Made by a program: the position numbers and the translations under genes. Below are positions 9,815-20,786 of a DNA stretch of 40,952 bases, one piece after another. Source of the stretch: Pleurotus ostreatus/Saccharomyces cerevisiae fusant (Eukaryota; Opisthokonta). Location of the stretch: positions 1 to 40,952 of the forward strand of contig JAMQCK010000194.1 in the NCBI GenBank assembly GCA_024196135.1. The letters run 5' to 3'. The first letter of the stretch is position 1. Each line of letters opens with the position of its first letter. The notes below the pieces were generated by a model that searched no databases, had not been told where the DNA came from, and was given only the letters and a program-made list of their open reading frames with translations.

Positions 9815-12800
9815 TCAAGCCTGCGCATAACGCACCCTCCTCCCCCCATTCGCCCGCTGCTTCCACAGCATCTCCACCACCTGATCGCGCGCCTCCTCGA
9901 GTCGCGGGCTCGTCTCGATGGCAGCATCAAAGACGACATCCCCAAGCGCCTTCCGCAGCTCGTACTCATCCGACCGCGCCGCCGTGCCCAGCGCGGCGAT
10001 CCGGCGGTAGCGCGCAATGGCGGACAAGAACGTGCGGATGTCCTTCTCCACATCCCCCGCGCCCGCCCCGCCCCCCGTCCACCGCAGGCTCTCCTCGCAC
10101 ACGCCCTCCCCGTCGCCCTCGACCACGCGCTCGAGCAGGTCGCCCAGCGCGCGCATCTCGCCGCCGAGGCTGCGGCACGCGTCGACCGTACGCCGCAGCT
10201 CGTGCGTGTCGTCCTCTTCGGCGTCGTCGGGCCCGAGCACCGCGCGCACGAACGCGGCGGCGAGGTGCGCCTTGACGCGCTCCTTGGCGAGGATGCTGGC
10301 GAGGACGCCGATGGGCGCGAGGCGGCTGTGGCCGGCGCCGGCGCATGCGATCTTCTCGTAGGCGGTGTCGACGTCGAGCGTCTCGAGGACGAGGCGCTCG
10401 TGCGCGCGAACCTGGACGTCAATGGCGTTGCCGCTGACACTCATGCGGCGGCGGCCGGCGGCGCGGTCAGGCATGTCGGTCTGTGACTTGAGCGCCGCGC
10501 GCCACGTCCGGCGAGCCATGGTGCGGCCGATGGGGTAGAGGATGAGGGCGAGAGTCGAAAGGTCGGCGGCGGTGGCGGTAAACCAGGAGAGGTGGAGGCG
10601 CATGTGCACGTAGGTCGATAGTCGCGTGAAGACGTTCGTCTCGCCTGAAGTCCGTGTCAGCAACCAAAAGGTTGATGTGCGGAAAAGACTACTAACCACG
10701 AAGAACCTCCAATTCGCCCAAGCGCACCCAGGCGCGCTGCTCCAATCCAAGCTGCTCGAACTTGCCGCTCTTCTTGTGCTTCGCGTGGTCGTACCCGTGC
10801 CCCGGCAGCCAGCCAGTCAGCAGGTCCCAAAGGCCCTTCGCCGACGCACCCGCGAGCGCATCACGGATGTTCTGCGCCTCGTCCTCCTTGCCCCGCTGCG
10901 ACTGCTCAAGCGCGGCAGATAGGACCTGCTTGTCGCCGCCCTGTGCCACCACCGACGCCTTGCGGCCAAAGAAGGCCGAGATCGCAGGCCAGAAGAACGA
11001 CACGAAGACGAGTACAGAGACCAGCAAGTGGAAGTACTGCACCATCTCATGCGTGGACGGCACCCACGTCGGCGTCGGTGTCGGCACATCAGTGGCAGAA
11101 AGCGGATGCGCAGTAAGCACCACCCCGCTATGCGCATGCTGCTGCTTCGGCATCGTGTAGTTCGCCAGCGGGCCGTTGTTGAAGAACGAGAACAGCGCGA
11201 ACGTCGCGAACAAGAACTGCTGCGTCCCGCTCGCCCTTGGCGTCGGCGCCGGCTCCGTCTTCAGCGGCGCGGTCTGCGCCTCGACGACCTGCGGCGGGAG
11301 CGGGTTCTTGCGCGGGCGGCCGCGCTTGCGCTTCTCGGGAACGACGACGCTCGTGCTGCCGTCCGCGTTGACGACGATGGTGCTCTGCGGCTGCGCGGAG
11401 GCGGCGGCCTTCTCCTTGCGCGCGCGGGGGGCGGCCTCGACGCGGGCGCGCTTGCGCTTCCCGCCGGCCTCCTCGTCGCCGCTGTCCTCGTCCTCGTCGT
11501 CCTCAGCCATGCCGAGGCCGATGAGGGATGCCTCGGAGTAGATGCCCTCGCTCGGGTCGTCGAGGATGTCGCCCCACATGCGGCGCCACTCGCGCTCCCA
11601 TTCCTCGACGAGCACCTGGCCGCCGACGAGTCCGCCGAGAAGGGCCTTCAGCGAATCCTGTGCACGCGACAAGCGCTTCTCGCGGCGCTTGAGTACGAGG
11701 ATGTACTCCGTCGCTTTGAGAAGGACATTCGCCTTCGAGAGCTTCCTCGGCGGCTTGACACCGTCCGCGAGACCCTTCTCATCGAGGATGACCGGGTTCG
11801 TGTTCGGCACATCGTTCACCGGGGTAGTCATCGAAGGCTTCCGCGGCTCGCGGTCCTCGAGGAAGCGCAGGGCGGGGACAGCATTGCGCAGCGACAGAAT
11901 GCGCGCGTTGAGGTTGGTGCGATAGCGGCGCTCGATGGTCGTGTGCGAGGTCTTGGTCCGTCCAGAAGGAGCTGGACCGGCCTGCACGCCTGAAGCGGGC
12001 GGCGTCTGCGGTGGGGGAGTTGACGAAGCGGATGAGCAGCCGACGGAGGGAGGAGGATGAGCTGTCAGGCGAGCAATTGGAGGTGTCTGTGCACCGGGTT
12101 GCTGAGAAGCTAGCAAATGTATTAGGTCAGGAGACTAGGATCGCGGTGCATACTGCTCACGATGGTTATACTGCGCAGACATCGGAACGGCGTGCATGAC
12201 GCCGGCAGCCTGCAGAACGCGCTGCGCCATCGCAATATTGGGGTCGTCGCTATGGTGCTGAGGCGGAGGAGGCTGGGGCATGAGGGCAGGGGGAGTAGGG
12301 AGGTTCGCGTTGTTGGAGGGATACACCATCTGCGACTCGATCACAGGGGAGAGGGAGGCGCCCGAGGAAGACGGAGAGGAGTCGACGCTCTGTTGTGCTG
12401 ACTCCGGAGTACTCGACTCTACGGGAGTGCTATGGGGCTGGAAGGAGAATGAGAAGGGGGAAGCGTCCACTACGCTGGGTGGCGCAGGGCAGGGCGCAGC
12501 AGGATTGAAGTGTAGGGAACTCGGGTCGACCGACATGGTTGAGGGGTCGAAGTTCATGTCCAGGAGATTGGCAAGAGAGAAGTTCTCGAGATCCATGTTC
12601 ATGTCCGCGTCGTAGAACTTGTCGACCTGTCCTTCCCCCGTCTCCAAGCCCGGTGGTGGCGGAAGCATGCTGGAGATGTCGGACCAGTGCTGCGGCGAGT
12701 CGCTCACGTTCGAGTTGGAGCCACTGTAGGAACCCTCTGCAGAAGAATCTTCGCGTCCGCTGTGGTCGAGGAGGTAGCTGAGGGGGTCGGAGGGGTCAAG

Positions 12801-12884
12801 GCGAAAGTCCATGATATCGTCGGGGGAAAAGCTGGGCTCGCTGGCGTGGGGCGACCCAGAGCTCTCTGGCTGATTAGGATCCAT
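9815..12884 (-). CDS. SREBP-type membrane-bound bHLH transcription factor (Sre1-like)
   Basis: Three exons (12884-12161, 12109-10697, 10644-9815) encode 988 aa; introns are 51 and 52 nt. The first 240 residues are acidic and Pro/Ser-rich, fitting an activation domain. A bHLH starts near residue 294 with SHTTIERRYRTNLN; Tyr304 in place of the usual Arg marks the SREBP family. Its loop is unusually long before PPRKLSKANVLLKATEYI. An AT-hook-like KRGRPRKNP follows near residues 503-510. Two hydrophobic segments (about 539-551 and 599-622) flank a short loop, as in SREBPs anchored in the ER. The rest is the conserved C-terminal regulatory region (DUF2014 type). By family knowledge, it is cleaved and released when sterol or oxygen is low. 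ATG at 12884 was preferred over the in-frame GTG one codon earlier. Confidence 0.92.
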
Positions 12885-13489
12885 CACGCTAGATAAGGAG
12901 CGGACGGAGAGAGCGAGATGGCGGCAGAGAGCAAGCGTGGAACGTCCTCAATTAAACGCCCAAGGATCAGGCCACTTTCGCAGTCAGCCGACGCGCCGAG
13001 GGCCCCCAATCAATAATTGATTTTTAGTCTCGGGCCGAGGTCCGAACAGTATTTTGGCCCGACGAAGGGCTCTGAGTAAATTCAGTGACGAGCAGAGGAG
13101 AGAGGGTTAATATCCAGGAGAGGTACAAGATGGGCAGTTCTAGAGGCGCCAACTCTGAGATGCTAGCCCTGCGTGAACAGCGACGCCACAAAAAGCGCAC
13201 CCCCCTTGAATTAGCCGAATAAAGCAGTTGAACCCTCACGTGCATTATCATGGCGCGGTACACAGCCCAATAAATGGTCTGAGGTCTCTGGAGTAGACGC
13301 GACTCCCGTGAATCGTACCATCCACAGCTGCAGGCACGTAGAGTACACGAGAAGTACGTGCATCCATTCCCAGGAGAGCCGGATTCAACTCTCGCTCGAG
13401 CAGACCAGCCGCGAGCGAGCTCGAGGACTCGAGACCCCTGAATGTCTTCACAGTGACGGCGAGGTATTTTCCTATTGTCCTTCAAGAGT
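12885..13489. other. SREBP promoter region / GST-A downstream region
   Basis: This 605-base spacer precedes the minus-strand SREBP start and follows the GST-A stop. It contains one palindromic E-box CACGTG (13237-13242), about 350 bases upstream of the SREBP ATG. No clear TATA box and no ORF with recognisable content was seen. Confidence 0.5.
13237..13242. promoter_or_regulatory. E-box CACGTG upstream of the SREBP gene
   Basis: A perfect CACGTG palindrome sits about 350 bases before the SREBP start. bHLH proteins, including SREBPs, can bind E-boxes, so autoregulation is possible. A six-base site is expected by chance, so this is weak evidence. Confidence 0.25.
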
Positions 13490-14305
13490 TCAAGCCCTCC
13501 AGTCTCCCTCGTACTGGCGCAAATCCTCGAGATACTTCATCAGCCTCCCATCCGCCACGCTCGCGGTCATCCTCCACAGATCGCTCTCCTCGCCCAACAA
13601 CGCCTTCAGCCACTGCAAATTCGCTCCAACGACGAAGTCTGCATAGCACGGCGTCTCCCCGAGCAGGTAAGGCGTCTTCCTCCCACTCTCATCCAACCTC
13701 CCTACAAACACCTCGAACGCCCCGCGCAGCTTCTCCAGACTCGCCTCCCTCGCCTCCCCCTTCGCCACAATCTCCTCCAGCTTACAGCCGAACATCCTCT
13801 CCCGCGTCTCGCGGAAGTACGGCTTGGCGACGTCGTTCAGGATATCGAACGTACGCGGCACGACGAGGGGCCGCATGGAGGGCCCCGCGGCCTGGATGAG
13901 CTGCGTGAGGACTTCCGTCTGTTTGGCCTCTGTGCACGGGGGAAAGAGCTTCGGCGTTTCTGGGCACGTCTCGTCGAGGTACTTCGCGATTTTGGGACCA
14001 TCGCTGACGACGCGCCCGGTGGATGGGTCGTGAATGACGGGGACAGTGTAGAGGGGCTTGCCGTCGCGCGTGCCGGTGGGCTCGGCGCCTATTTCCTTGC
14101 ATTTGGCCTCGATGTCGGGGTACTCGACCCATTCAGTATAGAAGGGGAGGCCTTTGAAGTTAAGGGCGTAGCTGAAGATGGAGTGTGAGCAGGGGTGGCC
14201 TTTATGGCCAGCCTGAAGTGGGGTGTCTCCTCACCGGATCCTCCACGTCGTTGGCGACCAAGGTCCGACCTTGGAGGCTAGGTCATAGAATACAATGGGA
14301 GCCAT
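13490..14305 (-). CDS. Glutathione S-transferase, fungal etherase-like (GSTFuA-type), copy A
   Basis: Two exons (14305-14235, 14171-13490) encode 250 aa with a 63-nt phase-2 intron. The thioredoxin-fold half starts APIVFYDLAS and contains WSPTTWRIRYALNFKGLPF. Then come the cis-Pro loop (YTVPVIHDP) and DGPKIAKYLDE. The helical C-terminal half runs to the stop. Ser17 in the SPxTW motif is the likely catalytic serine of this class (family knowledge; residue inferred). Length fits cytosolic GSTs. Such enzymes conjugate glutathione to, or bind, wood extractives and other xenobiotics. The next gene upstream on the same strand (14690-15512) and the one at 22469-23276 share the intron position and phase, so all three are paralogues. 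Confidence 0.88.
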
Positions 14306-14689
14306 AGTTCTGTCGGGGAGGTTCAGGGAGTCGTTGGTGAGGCTTTCGTGCGTTAAGGTGAGGAATCAGTGTTTTTGGGGATCTACTGCCCACCTCGCAG
14401 GCCTTTTACAGCCGCACACATGTATGAGATATGACTCGGACTCGCGCCTGCCAGTCTAAATCTGACCGCGCAGCCCATGACGATGCTGTTGGTTGAATTG
14501 AAGGCAAGCGGCAAAGCGCCCGGTATGACGATGGGCGCTTACTCGTCGTAGTGTGCCCCTAACTAGCAAGACTAGCAATTCATCCGACGTTCCTTCAAAG
14601 CAACGGTGAGTACCTGAGAGCCTGCTTTTGTGAACGTGATGATACATACAGTATTTCTGTTGGTACAACCTCCATACATATTCTCCTCC
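14306..14689. other. Spacer between GST copies A and B
   Basis: A 384-base spacer lies between two same-strand GST genes and should contain the copy A promoter. I see no canonical TATA box, no repeat and no other gene. Confidence 0.5.
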
Positions 14690-15512
14690 TTAGGCCCTCG
14701 GATCCCCCTCATACTTGCGCAGATCCTCAAGGTATTTCAACACCCTCCCATCACTCCACCCTTCAATCGCCTTCCACACATCACTCTCATCCCCTAGCGT
14801 CAACCTGATCCACTGCAAGAACCCCGCCACCGAAAAATCCGCAAAGCACGGGCTCTCACCCAACAAAAACGGCGTCTCCTTCCCACTCTCATCCTTAAAC
14901 CTCCCCAAGAACGCCTCGAACGCCTCCCTCCCCTGCTCCAGCCTGACCTTCCGGTCCTCCCCCTTTGGTATCTTCTCCTCGAGCGTGCAGCCGAGCGCCT
15001 TCTCCCGGGTCGCGCGGAAGTACGGCTTGCTCCCCTCGCCGAGGATGTGCACGACGCAGGGGACGACCATCGGGCGCAGCGCGGGGGCGGCTTTCCCGAA
15101 GAGCTGGGCCATGGCTTCCTTCTGCGTCGCCTCTGTACCCTCGGGCCAGAGCTTGGGCGTATCCGGGTACGCCTCGTCGAGGTATTTGGCGATCTTGGGC
15201 CCGTCGCTGATGACCTTGCCCGTCGATGGGTCGGAGATGACGGGTAGGGTGTAGAGCGGGATGCCGTCCTCCTTCGTGTCGGTGGGCTCGGCGCCGATTT
15301 CCTTGCACTTCTTCTCGATATCGGGGTATTCGACCCATTCGGTGCGGAAGGGAAGGCCTTTGTAGTTGAGTGCGTACCTGTAGATTTGAAGTGTGACTTT
15401 GTGGTTAGTTGTGTATGAATGGATGAATCGGCATTTACCGAATCTTCAGCGTATGCAGAGACCAGCAGCCCTTCTGAGAAGGGATGCTGTAGAAGATTAT
15501 CGGAGAAGCCAT
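14690..15512 (-). CDS. Glutathione S-transferase, fungal etherase-like, copy B (diverged active-site motif)
   Basis: Two exons (15512-15439, 15377-14690) encode 253 aa with a 61-nt phase-2 intron at the same codon as in copies A and C. The domains are as in copy A: SPIIFYSIPS start, YTLPVISDP cis-Pro loop, DGPKIAKYLDEAYPDTP, and a helical C-terminal half with FLQWIRLTLGDESDVWKA. The active-site region reads WSLHTLKIR where copies A and C have WSPxTW. Ser18 is kept, but Pro and Trp are replaced, so specificity or activity may differ. It stands back to back with the Bin3 gene at 15746, with 233 bases between the ATGs, so regulatory DNA is probably shared. Confidence 0.88.
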
Positions 15513-15745
15513 CGTCAGTCCTTGCTCGTGCAGGTGGTAGACGAGGTCAAGAAGTATTCGTCAGAGCGAGTCACAACCACCGCAGCCTGTCCTACCAATC
15601 GGGATTCAGCCATGCATTGAGCTGTGTCCTATCTTTGGTACTTGTCTGACCTGGCGTTTGGCAAAGTTCAACCGTGGGAACCAAGATCGTAACGCGGATG
15701 TCACGCAAAGAAACGTAACGGCCAACCACCACGAGCGCCTTGACA
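15513..15745. promoter_or_regulatory. Bidirectional promoter between GST-B and the Bin3 methyltransferase gene
   Basis: Only 233 bases separate the two divergent start codons. A CCAAT box lies at 15595-15599 on the plus strand. No clear TATA box was seen on either strand. Co-regulation of a housekeeping-type RNA methyltransferase with a detoxification gene would be an effect of spacing; this is inference. Confidence 0.55.
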
Positions 15746-16846
15746 ATGTCAACGACGCAGACTCCCATCCACGGAAATTACCACGGGTGCGTAAAGGTGC
15801 AGGGACACTGCTCCAAAGCTGTGCAAGGATACTGCTCCGAAGCTGACCGAAACAAGGTAGATACTATCTGAAGCGTCCAGCGCGCGATGACCCTCGGCTG
15901 GCCTTATTGCCTCCCAGCCTCTTCAAAGACGCTATCGTCCTTGATGTAGGATGTAACGAGGGCTGGGTCACCTGTGAAATAGGTATGATGCACTCTGTGA
16001 ACTTGATGTGAGCCTTCACTGACAAGCAAACCAGCCCAGAAACACCAAGCCTCTCGCGCTGTCGGCGTAGACATTGACGACACGCTAGTTCGCGCAGCTT
16101 GGAGGCACAGACGGACTGTTTGGTCTCTGCAGGCACCAGAAGAGGACTCTCCTTCTGGCGACGCGCTAGGGAAGCGCAAACGCGGTCACCCTGCGCTGCC
16201 CGAAGCGGACTATTTCCCCGCTTCTTGCGAGCACTTGTTTGGCCCTATACCCGTTCCGCCCTCCGAACTGCGCGGGAAGACAGCTTTCCCTCACAATGTC
16301 TCATTCCGCACCGCCGATTGGACCACAGAATCCATACCCGAGGACGAAGAGGGATACGATGTTGTTCTTGCGTATGCGCTGTTCTCCTTTGCTAGATCGT
16401 CATGTTTTGTGTTTGCGAGCTGACGCTTCGCAGATTGTCTGTCTCCAAGTGGATACACCTGAACGGAGGTGACGACGGCTTGCTCGCCTTCTTCCGCAAA
16501 GTTCACTCGGTCCTACATCCCGGCGGTTCCTTCGTTCTCGAACCCCAACCATGGGACTCGTACCACAAAGCGAAGCGGATGGATAAGGTGATCCGCCAGC
16601 TATACATGGGACGACCTCCGCTCACACCACCTTCAGCGCCTCAAAGAAACGGGCCAGAACCTCAAGCTACGCCCTGATGACTTCAAGGCTCTCCTGCGCG
16701 ACATCGGTTTTGGCCCAGCGCAGCACTACGGTGCAGCTGGTTCAGGCGGTGCGTACCTGACCTCTGCCACCCTGATCGTTTTCGCTCACACCTCGCCGGC
16801 CCTCACAGGCTTCCGCCGTCCCGTAGACGTGTACACCAAACTCTAG
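15746..16846 (+). CDS. Bin3/MePCE-type RNA 5'-gamma-phosphate methyltransferase
   Basis: Six exons (15746-15786, 15861-15982, 16035-16371, 16434-16587, 16637-16748, 16809-16846) encode 267 aa; introns are 49-74 nt and phases match throughout. The protein opens with HGNYHGYYLKR, the family's N-terminal signature. The SAM-binding motif I follows (VLDVGCNEG, residues 40-48), then GVDIDDTLVRAAW, YDVVLALSVSKWIHLNGGD and PGGSFVLEPQPWDSY. The C-terminal LRPDDFKALLRDIGFG is also typical of Bin3. Family members cap 7SK, U6 or other Pol III RNAs with a 5'-phosphate methyl group, or act in related RNA protection. Compared with animal MePCE it has no long N-terminal extension, so it is close to a minimal catalytic domain. 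Its target RNA in this fungus is unknown. Confidence 0.9.
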
Positions 16847-17109
16847 TTTAATATCGATATCAAATAAACAACGGTACACTATCTATGTGGTGCTAGGGTG
16901 TACAACTTCGAGCGCGTCCTTTGCCAGCCAGCAGCAAAACCTACATTGTGCGAACGAGTCCAGTGCGTATTGTGCGTATTGTGTTGTATATGTGCATCTG
17001 CGAGCCATGCATGCGGCGTCGAGTCCAGTGGGCCGTGAAAACGCAAGGTATAACTTAGATGAATGTGAAACCGACGTGGTGGGGGCGAGATGAGGGCGAC
17101 ACGACGATG

Positions 17110-20100
17110 CTATACCCGCTCGTACATGCAGATGTACGCCTTCGCCTTGAGCACCTCCTCGATCGTGGTGAGCCGCACGAAGGTGTCGCTGATGTACGCC
17201 CACTGGCGCTTCGGCGGGACCTTCTTGCCGTCCTCGGTCTCCTGCATCGGCTCGTCCTCGCGCGGAGGGAGCGCTGTGTACGCGATGTAGTGACCGCCGA
17301 GCTAAAGCATTTCGTCAGTACGGCCTCGTATCCCGCAATACGCCAGACTCACCATGCTCCCGATATGCACGACGACCGCGTACAAGCGGTACATACACGG
17401 CTCGCTCTTCCTCGCGTGCTCCGCACTCGCCTTCTTCCCCATTGCGCACTCCTCCTTCGTCGGTGCCAGATACGGCTTCAGGTCCAGCCACTCCGGGAAC
17501 GCGACGTAGTCCTCCAACTTCTTGAACCCGCTCGAGAAGCTCACGAAACTCGTCTTGCTGATCTGCTGGAAGCGCTTCAGGTGAATGACCAGCACCGGCG
17601 GCGGAGCTGCAATGAGGTAGCGCTTGTATGCCGGCCGTAGCACCGTAGGCTTCGGCTTCTTCTTCTTCGCGGCAGCGTTGGACGGATGCGGCTGTATGGA
17701 GTCGTCGGTGTCGCCCGAGTACACTGAAGAGTGCGCAGACCCGTCGCTCTCGTCACCCGATGCACCGTCCGCGTCCGTCCGCGGTCGCTGCTGGCGGCGC
17801 GGGATCGTCAGCGAGTCGCGCGACTCGGGTGGAGGGCTGCCGGGGTACGTGCCATCAACGGGTGCGCGCTTGTCGCCTTCGTCGCCCTCGGCCGCGGTCA
17901 TCGATATTGTCGGGACGGATGGTAACGGCTTGTCGCGCGAGAGCGGTTGCTCCTCAATTTCGCTGAGGTCCACCGCTGAGTCCGGCGCAGAGGCCGCCGC
18001 ACGACTCGATATCGACGTCATCGACCCATCCTCATCCAACGGCGTGAACACCGGCGAGGATTGCGAGCGCAGCGTCTCCGCGAGATCTCGCATCGCATCG
18101 TCCGGTGCGGTCGGGCTCGCCCCCTCCGCGCTGTCCGTGTCGTCCGCGTCCTCCCCCTCCTGCGGTTCCTCCCCGGTCTTCGGCTGTTTGTACACACCGT
18201 TCGCAATCTTCCAACACCGCCTGCAGCCCACCATGTTCTCCCCGTCAAGTACCTCCACCGCCGTGAAAGCTCTTAGACACTCCTCCACGTTCGGGAAGTG
18301 CCCCAGCTTCGCCCACATGCTCGGCCTCTGAGCCGTCGATGCCCCCGGTCCGGGATGGTGGTGCCCAAGTAGTCCCCCATGCTCCCCCGGCAGCACACGA
18401 CGCAGAAACTCGGCCTCCGCGGGCGGTAGTTCTGGCGGCTTCGGCGACTTGTGCCGCGTATGGTGGTTCAGCGATGGAGTGCCGGTACGGCTTGGGGATA
18501 CGCTCGGCGTCGGATGCACCGATGGAGGCATTGTGGATGGCACAGATGGCGAGGCGGGGGTAAAGGAAGGTCGGCGTGGCGAGCCGGCGGCGGATCCGGG
18601 GCGGCTAGATGACCAGGAGGTGACGCGAGCGCGGAACACGTTCAGTGGCGCCGGCGCGTCGGACGCGCCCGCGCTCGTTAGGCTGTCTGAGGAGGAGTTG
18701 CTGTTGTTCGCGGGCGGGAGCTGGCCCTCGGGGATTGAGCTGCTGTTGACGAGCTCACGGCTCTGACGAGAACGACTCCTGCGCTCCTTCTCCTTCGACG
18801 AGCGTGCGAGGCCCATGGAGACGCTGATACGGCGCCCGAGCTTCACCCAGCCGTCTGCGCTCTTGTCCTTGCGCTTCCGTTCGTCGCCATCGCCATCCTT
18901 GCTCCCAGAGAACTCGACATGGTGGTCACCGTCTACGGACGCCCGCTTCTCCTCCCCTTCAACCGAGGCAGCTGAAGTAGCAGAATGTTTGTCCTTCTCT
19001 GATGTATGCTTGTCCTTCTCCGAAGTGTGTCTGTCCTTCTCAGAGGTGTGCTTGTCCTTCTCCGATGTGGGTTTCTCCTTGTCGTCGGCCTTGGCGGCAT
19101 CTTTCTTGGCGTCGCCCTCCGTGTTCTCGTCCGACGACCCGGGGTCAGTAACGAGATCCAAGCTTCGCCGCCGGTCGTCCTGGCTCGTCGGCGGCGGATC
19201 CCCATCCTCCGGCCCGTCAATCGTAGCCGCCCGCTCTCGAGGGGCCGGGGGCGTCGACGCCGAGCGCGACGCGACGTTCCAGTTCGATGTCCCCGCGGTC
19301 AGGCGCTTCGCAAAGCTCTTGAACCTGCTGCGCTTGCGGCCCTTGCCCGCGTCATCGGGCTTGATGCTGAGGCTGAGATCGTTGAAGTCCTCGTACGTCT
19401 GCGAGACGTGCTTGCACTTCTGGCAGACCAGCACGCTGGTGAGACGGCCGGCGAAGATCATGTCGGTGAAGGAGACTAGCTTGGTGTCGTCTTCCTCTTG
19501 TGGGGTAGTGGGTGTGACGCCTAACTCGGTTCGTCGTCGCTTGCGCTTCTTGTGGGCGTTGGCCGGCGGTGGTTGGCGCGCTTTGATGACCTAAGGGCAG
19601 TTAGTCGCCGGATTCACCGAGAGGCGCGTCACATACGTCAAACTCCTCCATGCGCATCGCGTCCAAGAGGATACGGAGGAACTCATGAGCGTCCTGTTGT
19701 GCGAAGTCCAAGTACTGATCGTATTTCTTGCCCACCGCATGAAGGAGAGATCTACGTATCTTGTCAGTAGATGCACGTTGTGGTACGATACTGCCACGTA
19801 CTTTGGACTCATGTTCTCCCTCTTGAGGTTCTTCTGGTTATCCCAAGCCTTGTACATCGTGTCGATGAACACGTCGCCGATCGGCATCATGTCGACCCAT
19901 TCGCGCTCGTACTCGCCCGCCTGACTGTGCGCGTTCGTGAGTTCGGGAGATCGCTGTGATAGCAGCCGTATCCGCGAATGCCGCTGCACCGCTGGGGAAA
20001 TTGGGGTAAACTGCGCGAGGTCGGAGAGTAGGCGGGTGGCGATCAGCTGCAAGCAATGCATGTCAGTCAGTCTTATGAGGGCTTCGACGATCTATCTTTG

Positions 20101-20250
20101 CCGACGCACTCCTTGGAGGACTGAATTCATGAAGCAGGTGTTCCCATGATTTATCAGTCCGGGGGGCAGAAGCGCCGTCCGTTCCTGCTCTTCGCGCTCC
20201 TTCCGCGCCTGGTACAGCTCCTGCGGGGTTGGCGATTTGCGCTTCGCCAT
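17110..20250 (-). CDS. Ubiquitin-specific protease (USP/UBP family deubiquitinase)
   Basis: Five exons (20250-20110, 20046-19802, 19751-19637, 19590-17353, 17301-17110) encode 976 aa; introns are 46-63 nt. The Cys box GLINHGNTCFMNSVLQGL puts the nucleophile at Cys39. QQDAHEFLRILLDAM follows, and the His box LGGHYIAYT gives His917; YISDTFV supplies the likely third residue. CQKC and CRRC pairs form the zinc-ribbon of the fingers subdomain. A low-complexity insert of roughly 450 residues (Ser/Pro, Lys/Glu/Asp) splits the catalytic core, including a seven-residue TSEKDKH tandem repeat. The short N-terminus has no separate zinc-finger or UBL domain. It removes ubiquitin from proteins; closest by layout to the USP16/45-like fungal group (inference). 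It converges with the Bin3 gene, with a 263-base spacer. Confidence 0.9.
18985..19081. repeat. In-frame 21-bp coding minisatellite in the USP gene
   Basis: Four full and one partial 21-base units lie inside exon 4 of the protease gene. They encode the heptad TSEKDKH/TSEKDRH on the minus strand. Because the unit is a multiple of three, copy number can change without breaking the frame. Confidence 0.85.
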
Positions 20251-20786
20251 CGTCGTTTTGTGTGTTGCTCTTGCTAGCGAAACAGCGCGATAAGATGCCC
20301 CAGAAGACGCGGGGGCTGCGGGGGATTCGTGTGCAATGACGGAAGTTCAGGACAAGCCAATTGGATATATTAGCCGCCTCCCGGACCCTGAGTCACGTGG
20401 CTGTTGAACTTCGGACCCACAAAGAACAGGTTCTGTGGTTTCTGAGGGGTACACGCTTGCTCTGCAACCGCGTTCATCTCACTTGGCATCGCATGCGCTG
20501 CGAATGACATAGGCGGTGATGTCTGAGTATGCCAGGGGCAATGGAAGCCGGAATGTGCCCGAGAGCGAGAAAGAAGTCGAGAAGTCTCGGAGAACACCCA
20601 TCGATCGAAGCACGGAACGGAGGTATCGCCATCTGACCTCCGCACCCGTCTGGCTGTAGCACCCTAATCAGCCCTCTATATCGAGGCAGACAGTATATCA
20701 ACTAAGTATGCACATTATACAGTGCTCTGACGTTGTGCACGATCAGATATTCCACGAGAGAGGAGCATCTAGCGCCCGCCAGACGT
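20251..20786. other. USP promoter region and DUF6593-like gene 3' region
   Basis: This 536-base spacer lies between two minus-strand genes. It contains the sequence GTCACGTGGC about 140 bases upstream of the USP start. No supported gene was found; the small ORFs inside lack recognisable content. Confidence 0.5.

Noticed and set aside
11028..11993. 321-codon plus-strand ORF
   Set aside because: It is antisense to the SREBP bHLH and membrane region, is Arg/Leu-rich, and has no family signature.
11031..13018. Thought of splitting the SREBP gene into two genes (N-terminal acidic protein and bHLH protein)
   Set aside because: A 51-nt intron with donor GTGAGC and acceptor CTAG joins them in frame, and an N-terminal acidic region is expected for SREBPs.
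17059..17640. 193-codon plus-strand ORF
   Set aside because: It is antisense to the C-terminal catalytic part of the ubiquitin protease.
18815..19594. 259-codon plus-strand ORF with a Ser/Leu/Phe repeat
   Set aside because: The repeat is the antisense reading of the TSEKDKH minisatellite in the USP gene.
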